Shown in pieces: positions 57,522 to 64,000 of a stretch of DNA of 64,000 bases. The translations under genes were made by a program, and so were the position numbers. Source of the DNA: Ornithodoros turicata (Eukaryota > Arthropoda > Arachnida > Ixodida > Argasidae). Position 1 is the first letter of the stretch, and the number at the start of each line of letters is the position of its first letter. Location of the stretch: positions 930,001-994,000 of the forward strand of contig NW_026999353.1 in assembly GCF_037126465.1 (NCBI RefSeq), written 5' to 3'. Below the pieces are notes generated by a model that did not search any database, was not told the origin of the DNA, and was given only the letters and a program-made list of their open reading frames with translations.

Positions 57522-57945
57522 CAGTGGCGTAGCCAGACCTCCAAGGTAGGGGGGGGGCTCGACACCAAAACTCCCCCCCCCCCACTGATCCTGGGTGCGA
57601 CAACACACATATACTTGTCTACACCGCAAAATGCGGCTGAAAAAAACGAACAAAAGAACGAAAATAATTTATTTGGACGTTCACAATACGATTACATATA
57701 TTGACTGCCATGTCCAATGAGGTGCTGTCACGAGCTTGTAAGTACTTTGAAAAGCTCATACTTCGAAAACCATTCACGACTGCTGCTTAGATAGCCGCCA
57801 TAAACTGCAAGAACTTTCGCGAACGTCACACTGCCCCCCCCCCTATATTATTTTCTCCTCGGATTTGCACGATTCGCGTGGGTCGGGTCGTGGCAGGTAG
57901 GGGGGGCTCGAGCCCCCCCCCCCCCCCCCCGGGGCTACGCCACTA
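57522..57945. mobile_element. hAT-type MITE, copy 2
   Basis: 8-bp TSD AGTACGCT (57514-57521 and 57946-57953). Ends CAGTGGCGTAGCCAG and, inverted, GGCTACGCCACTA, where the final G is replaced by A. The interior is the reverse complement of the copy at 37468-37889. Confidence 0.9.
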
Positions 57946-58114
57946 AGTACGCTACAGTGTATCCCTTAAATTGCGCGGAATGTCCTGCTGTTTAGTGCAG
58001 GTGGCAAAATGATGCAATAAAGTGCCTCTTATTAGATATCACCAATTTAAGGGTGAACTGTTACTTCCTAGTCGACAGCACTATCGGGATCCTGATAAAG
58101 GTGTACGTCGTGAG

Positions 58115-58745
58115 GAGCTTCGAAACCGTTCAGCAATCTACCCGCCACTTGAAGCAGCTCGCTATCACACAACAACGTGAAGCGTTGTGAGCCTTTGTGA
58201 CTTATTCGTATAAAAGCGGGTAGCACCCAACGGCACTTGTGGAGTCGTTGGGTTACGTCAACTTACTGTTGTCCTGACAGGAAGTGGACTTTCAGAGGTG
58301 AGTCATTCGGAGCATGCTATAAGTGAATTATTTCGTCTCCAATCTTGCAAGACAATATATCTTCGCTTCGGCTTTGCATATGCTTATCTGTTTAAAGATG
58401 GTGTAAATGCTGGGGATACTAACGTTTATGTGGTAAATAGGCACAGAGGCATGCAGAGCCGTTGAAACAATTTAAAATTACTTATCGGGGTCCATACGGA
58501 TTCTATCATCTCTTCGCGATATGAAAGATTCTTTCATCCTCAGACTAATAAAAACACGAAGAAACCAGATTCATCCGTTGCGCCGTTTGTAATTACAACA
58601 TGAATAAAGGTGCCGGTTTGGAGGTTCCTCTTTGCCTCCTCCGAATCGGCGCAAAATGGCAACGGTACTTCACCACCAGCGCATCTAACTATGAAAGCAC
58701 GCAAATTGCGCGAGCTGCCGCTTTCCGGATTTCGTTGTCCAAACA
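58115..58745 (+). repeat. dispersed repeat P, copy 2 (promoter-like)
   Basis: It matches 29880-30490 in the same orientation. It has TATAAAAG at 58209-58216, a CCCAACG/CGTTGGG hairpin right after it and a consensus splice donor AGAG-GTGAGT (donor 58298-58303) about 85 bases downstream. This looks like a core promoter plus a short non-coding first exon. No coding exon is recognised downstream. Confidence 0.65.
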
Positions 58746-59185
58746 ACCAGGGATCGGAACCGCTATTTTTTAGAGCCCCTCTCCAAAAAGAAAAAAAGAA
58801 ACGCGGTCGGCTGTAGGGACGTTTACAGGGATTAGAACCGTTACTTTTATCGGTCCTGGTTTAACGGGTACTTCGGCAGTAATTTTGCTCCATGAAAGGG
58901 AGCATACCCTCCCCGCACACGGTTGTAAGAGTGTGAGACAAGACAAGTAATAAACGCATTGATTACTTACATATTATTTATTTATTTACCTTAGAGCCCG
59001 AAGGGGCATTACATAAGGGGGGGGGGTACAAGTGATACATCCAAAATTGAACAACAACAATAGAATAATCTTACATAGATAACATAAAGATATAATATAA
59101 GTGTTAATTAGATAAAGAAATCAGACAAAGCAGTCTTAAAAAGTGCTGCATCTTTAATTGTGACTATGGAAGATGGTAATGTGTT

Positions 59186-59944
59186 TCATTCTGAGATGGC
59201 CAATGGGACGGGTGATTTAATAAATGTAGTGGTTCGAACCCTAGGGCAGGTAATATAACATGCATGATGAATACGCGCAAGTCGATGAGGTGGAGGAAGC
59301 AAACTCAAGTCAATTTCGAAATATGGAGAATAATAAAGATTATGTAAGAGACACAGCCGGGCTATTTTCCTCCGGATTTCTAATGTTTGGATACCATTAT
59401 CTTTTTTGAGAGCGGTGACACTTGTGAATCGAGAGTAATTTGATGTTATGAACCTGACGGCTCTGCTTTGAATAGCTTCGAGCTTGGTGATAAGAGTCGA
59501 CTGATAGGGGCTCCAGACAGCTGCTGCAAATTCTAATTTCGGTCTTACAGATGCCTCGTAAGCCATTCGTTTGACGTTACTAGGTGCCGACCTTAGGTGG
59601 CGCACACGGTAACCAAGGGCCCTATTTGCTCCGTATGCTATGTGATGGACATGAAATTTCCAGTTAAGGTCGCTTGTAAAATGTACTCCAAGGTACTTGT
59701 ATCCAAAACCAGTGCTGAGGGCGATGTCGCCAATCTGGTACAAATGACGCTGTGGGGTGCGTTTTCGGGAAAAACACACATGCATGCACTTTGAGTGATT
59801 AAGCTGCATCAACCAGGTATTGCACCAAACTTGGAGATTGTCAACGTCTGCCTGCAAAGCGACCTGGTCAACGGACTCCACTATTTTTTTTTTTTTTTTG
59901 TAAATGACGCGGTCATCTGCATACAACCTAACTGAAGAAGACAA
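59186..59944 (-). pseudogene. LINE reverse transcriptase, catalytic box to C-terminus
   Basis: 252-codon frame with LYADDRVIY (YADD intact), an A-run on the minus strand giving a lysine stretch, then LNHSKCMHVCFSR, YKYLGVHFTSDLNW, and the C-terminal EAIQSRAVRFI and CLLHNLYYS. It is one frame away from the previous part. Confidence 0.87.
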
Positions 59945-61139
59945 ATGACACGGGAGGTCGTAGATTTATGTAGATTATGCAGATTAAAAATAAATGTGGT
60001 CCAAGAACACTGCCCTGAGGGACGCCCGAGCGTACACTGGACCGATCAGAATTCGAGTCATTAGCAGTGGTAAACTGAACACAGTTATTTAAAAATTGCT
60101 CTATCCACATTAAGACCTTCGGATCAATATTACACAAAGAGAGTTTATAAAGTAACAGTCTATGGGGGACGCGATCAAGAGCCTTTGAAAAATCAATAAA
60201 TACAGCGTCTACTAGTTTATTTTCCTCAAGAGGGCGATGCAAATCATAAGTGAAACCAAGTAACTGACATTCACACGAATAACCTTTACGAAAACCGTGT
60301 TGGAATTTAAAGAAAAAAATATGTTCCTCAAGGTGTGCGCTCAATTTCGAATACAGGATATGTTTTAATATCTTACAGCAAATACTGGTGATAGAGATAG
60401 GTCGATAATTTGACAACACGTTCCGATCCCCGGATTTGAAAACTGGTACGACCTTACCCACTTTCCAATCTGCAGGCAGACAACCAGTGTCTAGGGACTG
60501 ATTAAATATTAACGTGAGAAAAATACCAGAGATAAGTTTGGTAATTTTCAGAATCTTCGAATTAATGTTATCGGTGCCACAAGATGATGATAACCGTTGT
60601 TTTTCTATTATTTTTACGACGCCAATAGGGTCGATAACGATGGAATTCATTGGCATGAACGAAGTGAATGAGTCAATGTGTGCGCAAATAGATGGTTCAC
60701 GTGAAAAGACAGAAGAACAATAGGAATTGAAAGCGGTAGCCATCTGATCATTACTCATAATTTTACCTTCAGCAGTAAGTAATTGCATACCAGTGTTGCC
60801 ATTTTTAGGGGAGATTGATTTCCAAAATTTCCGAGGGTCCCGGCATAATAATGAGGATAGCGTCTCATTAAAGTATTTGTGTCTTGCTGTCTTCAGATTT
60901 GCTCTGTACAGCCGAGAACAGTGTCTGTAACGATCCCACGCTTCAACAGAGTTTTGTGAGCTAGCGGATCTGAACAGACGTTTAGCATTGTTCGACAGCC
61001 TTTTTAGTTGTCTGTCATACCAAGGAGAGCCAGCAAAACTCTTGATACGAATTTTTGGTATGCAAAGATCAGCAAGCTGACACATCTTATATTTGAACAG
61101 ATTCCAGTTCTTGTCCACGTCTCGGCTATTGAAATTCAA
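59928..61139 (-). pseudogene. LINE reverse transcriptase, main part
   Basis: 403-codon frame. The spacer has WYDRQLKRLSNNAKRLFR and RKFWKSI. RT motifs: SSSCGTDNINSKILK, LPADWKVGKVVPVFKSGD, LSNYRPISITSICCKILKHI, FQHGFRKGYSCECQLL, VDAVFIDFSKALDRVPH (palm D) and SGVPQGSVLGPHLFL. Near 59960 the frame shifts, so the catalytic box is found in the next ORF. Confidence 0.88.
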
Positions 61140-61217
61140 GACATAGTTATCTAAATACCCTTCTAATTCACGATTAAATGTCTCAAAGGCTGCTTTAGCA
61201 TAATCAGAAATTATTTT

Positions 61218-61871
61218 CTACTTCGGAAGCAGGCGAGGCGAGTCAATACGAAGAGACCCACAGATGACTTTGTGGTCGCTGAAGCTATCCAGCACATGTA
61301 ATTCCGACACGAAGTCAACATTATTGGTAAGGATAAGATCAAGTACGGAGCTGGATGGGCCGCATACCCGTGTCGGCCTATGGACAAGTTGCGATAAGTT
61401 GAATGTATTGCAGGTGTTAACAAATTCCCATGATTCCGGTGAACATACAGCATAGTCGGGCAAACGAGACCAAACAATATCAGGATAGTTAAAATCTCCG
61501 CAGATAACAAACACAGCATTAGGAAGCCTGCCGGTCAAGGATGGCAGAATATCATGCAACGCGGCTACGAAGGTGCACGAAGGTCTAGGAGGGCGATAAC
61601 ACACACCCAGCACAACTGTTAGGTGGCCAAACATTGTCCGGATAAATAATATCTCATGGCTGTCACAGCTAACCAACAATGACGACGGAACAGAGTTCGT
61701 TATGCCTATCATGACTCCACCACCCCTCCCAGTTGTTCTATCGCGCCTGAACACATTCGTACTTAATTCTTGAGGAAAAAATATTTTACTGCATTGTACT
61801 CTCGTGGCCATCGTTTCCTCCGAAAAAAAAACGGTCGTGAGAAAAAAGTAAAACAGAAGTTCCCTAAGCAT
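61218..61871 (-). pseudogene. LINE apurinic-like endonuclease domain
   Basis: The 217-codon frame lacks the first part of an endonuclease/exonuclease/phosphatase fold (the N-E motif is not visible) but has GRGGGVMIGI, VLGVCYRPP, CGDFNYPDIVW (catalytic D/N), RVCGPSSSVLDLILTN and FSDHKVI (the SDH motif). This enzyme nicks target DNA for target-primed reverse transcription. It ends at a stop at 61218-61220, after which the same reading (IISDYAKAAFETFN) continues towards the RT frame. Confidence 0.85.
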
Positions 61872-62014
61872 GCGAAGTAAAAGTTAAAAGTTAGCATGAG
61901 CGTATGCAAATGAGCCGCTCGCTACTGAGTTCATGGTCGATGTGCCAGGGATCTCTACCAAACGAAATTTCTTCGATGGCGCCCCCTGTTCACGAATTAT
62001 TCATCCGGGGGATT

Positions 62015-63235
62015 TTCGTGTCCCAAAAAACGTGTGATTGAATTATAATAAAAAAACCACACCACCTGGAGAGTCATACGGTCAACAGCATTTGCTCTTA
62101 CTAGGTTTTTGCCACATCTTGTCGTGAATGTCGTATAACGTAAGTTTAATTATGTAACTTTTTGAGAGCGTAAGTCGGAAATTTACCAAGTAAAGTCACT
62201 CTTTTACCCCACCATTCTGAAGAGCGTGTCTAATTTGCTCAAATTAATGAGAATTGATAAGTATATTCAATAGCTATCCCATCAGAAGAAATAGCCGAAC
62301 ATCATGCTCTACAGGGCTCCCACAAGATAGCGCGCGATGAATTTTTCAGCGCAATCTTTGTCAGTCCGACGAAAGACCATGGCATCGCTGAAAGAGAGAA
62401 CACAGGTATGGCTCATAGCGTCTGAGGCTGCGTTCCAATACCTATCCAATCCAATACCGCGAAGCCGCCTGACTAGGCAGCTGGGTAGACCCCTTTGCTT
62501 GTCACTATTGGAACAGGCTTGAGTAGCCGAGGCGCCTATGGCGCCAACTTGTTGCTCACGCAAGAAATGCGTACGGCGTAAGCGCAGCAGGTACTAGCGT
62601 TTCCCGCTGCCGGCCATCCCGGCTGTCAGATGGTCAGGCGTATAACTAGACTGCATCGATGCGCACTAGTCGGCAGCCGACTGAGTAGCGGACTTGGCGA
62701 GATTTGGAACGAGACTTAACATGGCGACACTTCCGGTTAGACCGCTAGGCAGTCGACTAACCGGGGTATTGGAACGCAGCCTGACTTTCGCTGGGATAAT
62801 GCTTTCCCGCTCCCAATTTTAGGAACCGTTACTTTTTCTACTATCACTCTGTGGGCTGGCTTTTCAATCTCCTTCCGTCGGACTGCAAGCGGTTGCGCTC
62901 AAAAAGTCATCGCGCGTTATGGTCCGCTGCTCCGAAAAGCATGATGTTCGCCTATTTTTTCCGATGGCAAAGCTCGTGAATATCGCCGTCAACTATCATG
63001 AATTTGAGTGAATTCAGCACGCTCTTTATATTGGTGGGGTAAAAAGTAACCTTACATGGCAAATTTTTGGAGTTCAGTTCGCAAATATTTACATAATTAA
63101 GCTTACGATAGGTGACATTCACATCAGGATGTGGCAAAAATCTAGTAAGGACAATTGCCGTTGACCGCATGGTTCTAGGGGGCGTAGTTGTTGTTTTTTT
63201 ATTATAATTCAATGACACGTCTTCTGGGACACCTG
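62015..63235. mobile_element. 1.2-kb palindromic element
   Basis: Two arms of about 400 bp are inverted copies: 62015-62420 and 62830-63235. Shared blocks include ATTGAATTATAATAAAAAAA, TTTTGCCACATC and TTTTACCCCACCA. The right end reads CAGGTGTCCCAGAAG on the minus strand; the left end has the same GTGTCCCA with changed outer bases. No coding region. A Harbinger-like MITE is nested in the middle. Confidence 0.82.
62426..62781. mobile_element. Harbinger-like MITE, 356 bp
   Basis: Perfect terminal inverted repeats GGCTGCGTTCCAATACC flanked by a TGA direct repeat (62423-62425 and 62782-62784). Three-base T-N-A duplications are typical of PIF/Harbinger. It sits at the centre of the palindromic element. 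Confidence 0.72.
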
Positions 63236-63419
63236 TATAACGATATATCAGTCGGGTATTGTTCAATAACAATACAACCGAACGATGACAACAATACAAC
63301 CAATGAATTCAAATTACGTACTGAGACTGCAATATCCGCAAAATGAAAAATGGAATCACGGTCTAGCCTTCGTTCGAGAGTATATATAAAAGGCATCAAT
63401 AAAAGGTTGAGTGAAAAAC

Positions 63420-63460
63420 GGTCGACGTTTCGACAGTGGCACTGTCGAAAAGTAGACCCT
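63420..63460 (-). other. degenerate hammerhead-like hairpin
   Basis: On the minus strand, GACAGTG/CACTGTC forms a strong helix followed by GAAAC and GTC, with GGTC/GACC as an outer pair. The CTGANGA box is replaced by CTACTTTT, so it should not cleave. It lies about 100 bases from the complete motif, as in tandem pseudo-LTRs. Confidence 0.5.
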
Positions 63461-63560
63461 TTGTCATTTATGTATTCATTTCTGCCTAAACAGCTGTCCA
63501 GTGCTGGTGTGGCGACGTTTGGGACTTATAAACATATTATATATATATATACTCATAGAA

Positions 63561-63632
63561 CGATGCGACAGCACCACAGGACACGTGTTTCGCCGTGTTT
63601 GCGGCTCGTCAGCTCTGGGTAGCTGCGCATCG
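63561..63632 (-). ncRNA. hammerhead ribozyme motif
   Basis: On the minus strand: CTGACGAG (63612-63605), helix II CCG...CGG around CAAACA, then CGAAAC (63592-63587), a minimal helix III (AC-ACGT-GT type) and the cleavage triplet GTC (63582-63580). Flanks form helix I: CGATGCG and CGCATCG at the outer ends are perfectly complementary, with CAGC/GCTG inside. All conserved core bases are present (position 7 is C, which is allowed). Confidence 0.82.
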
Positions 63633-63729
63633 TTCGGAATTGGCAAACCAGGGGTCACTCAGCGAGTGATCTACACCTGGGAGGGTGACTGAACACTCCT
63701 CAATGCCACAGTGCAAGCCAGTGAATTAC

Positions 63730-63839
63730 AATGCAGGAAAAAAAGCCATTAAATAAACAAGTAGATGACACTAGACGTGTTTGTCATAACAAGCACGTCT
63801 AGTGACATCTACTTGTTTATTTAATTTTTTTTTTCCTGC

Positions 63840-63842
<3 letters not shown>
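63730..63842. repeat. long hairpin
   Basis: 63730-63779 and 63794-63842 are inverted copies with a few mismatches (arms contain AAATAAACAAGTAGATGACA) around a 14-base loop. Confidence 0.85.

Positions 63843-63873
<31 letters not shown>
63841..63873. repeat. AT microsatellite
   Basis: A run of about 16 TA dinucleotides; a shorter TA run is at 63537-63551. Confidence 0.9.
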
Positions 63874-63876
<3 letters not shown>

Positions 63877-63950
63877 AAGAAAAAATTAGCAGTACCTCTT
63901 TGGCTGCACGTATAGCATATGTTTGTAAGTCAAACGTAGCTATGCAAGTA

Positions 63951-64000
63951 ATGGACAGCTGTTTCGGCCTTCTTGGGCCTCATCAGCAGAACACAGGCAG
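63951..64000 (-). ncRNA. hammerhead core at the window edge
   Basis: The minus strand reads CTGATGAG (63986-63979), helix II GCC/GGC around CAAGAA, CGAAAC (63966-63961), AGCT, then GTC (63956-63954). The catalytic core is canonical. The visible bases on either side do not form a good helix I, and one side ends at the window, so activity cannot be judged. Confidence 0.65.

Larger units (their letters stand above)
58968..61871 (-). mobile_element. near-complete CR1/Jockey-like LINE
   Basis: On the minus strand an endonuclease, a spacer, an RT and a short 3' part ending in a TAAA/TAAAT-type tail (58968-58992) are in the right order, about 2.9 kb. No ORF1 is seen upstream of 61871, so the copy may be 5'-truncated. 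At least one stop between endonuclease and RT domains and one frameshift inside the RT make it inactive. No clear TSD was found. Confidence 0.85.
63330..64000 (-). mobile_element. Penelope-type pseudo-LTR region with ribozyme motifs
   Basis: The right edge of the window carries three hammerhead-like structures on the minus strand (63420-63460 degenerate, 63561-63632 complete, 63951-64000 at the edge), an AT microsatellite and a hairpin. Hammerhead motifs in pseudo-LTRs are an established property of Penelope-like elements. No RT is present, so the element body would have to lie beyond the window. Confidence 0.55.

Overview
The window looks like eukaryotic, arthropod-type DNA made almost entirely of transposable elements. 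The mix is BEL/Pao and Gypsy LTR retrotransposons, CR1/Jockey-like and RNase H-bearing LINEs, a Penelope-like element with a GIY-YIG endonuclease, tRNA-derived SINEs, hammerhead-ribozyme motifs and several families of foldback MITEs. This fits a chelicerate, most likely an ixodid tick. That placement is inference; no host gene is available to confirm it. I see no convincing intact host protein gene, no genuine tRNA or rRNA gene and nothing prokaryotic.

Layout. 1-5.7 kb: a Gypsy pol scrap, a decayed BEL/Pao element, then a Gypsy LTR edge with primer-binding site and a gag cut off at 5681. 5.7-19.8 kb: a head-to-tail duplication whose unit (about 4.3 kb) joins an LTR-like region, a LINE reverse-transcriptase scrap and the 3' half of a Pao pol. 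Unit A carries an extra antisense LINE with a 9-bp target-site duplication (TSD), and unit B keeps the empty site. Unit C is partial and runs on into a longer LINE copy, itself broken by a foldback insertion with a 12-bp TSD. 22.1-23.8 kb: a Penelope-like element. 23.8-34.5 kb: dispersed repeats, MITEs, SINEs arranged as an inverted repeat, and a long CACG/CA microsatellite.

34.5-51.8 kb is the centrepiece, a nested stack that can be resolved to the base. A 78-79-bp minisatellite is split by a minus-strand BEL element (34949-51089, TSD ATCCC, 135-bp LTRs). The BEL gag/pol is split by a plus-strand Gypsy element (45349-49666, TSD ATTTG, 150-bp LTRs). The BEL 3' LTR is split at its own TTAA by a 6.18-kb element (35082-41260) with 17-bp terminal inverted repeats and a decayed THAP-like domain. 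That element in turn holds a hAT-type MITE with an 8-bp TSD.

51.8-64 kb: unrecognised sequence, two MITEs, two minus-strand LINEs (one nearly full length, endonuclease plus reverse transcriptase), a 1.2-kb palindromic element with a Harbinger-like MITE inside, and at the right edge minus-strand hammerhead ribozyme motifs of the kind found in Penelope pseudo-LTRs.

Nearly every coding region carries a frameshift or stop, so the elements are annotated as pseudogenes or mobile elements. The genes do not form a pathway; what links them is insertion order, which TSDs and empty sites let one read.
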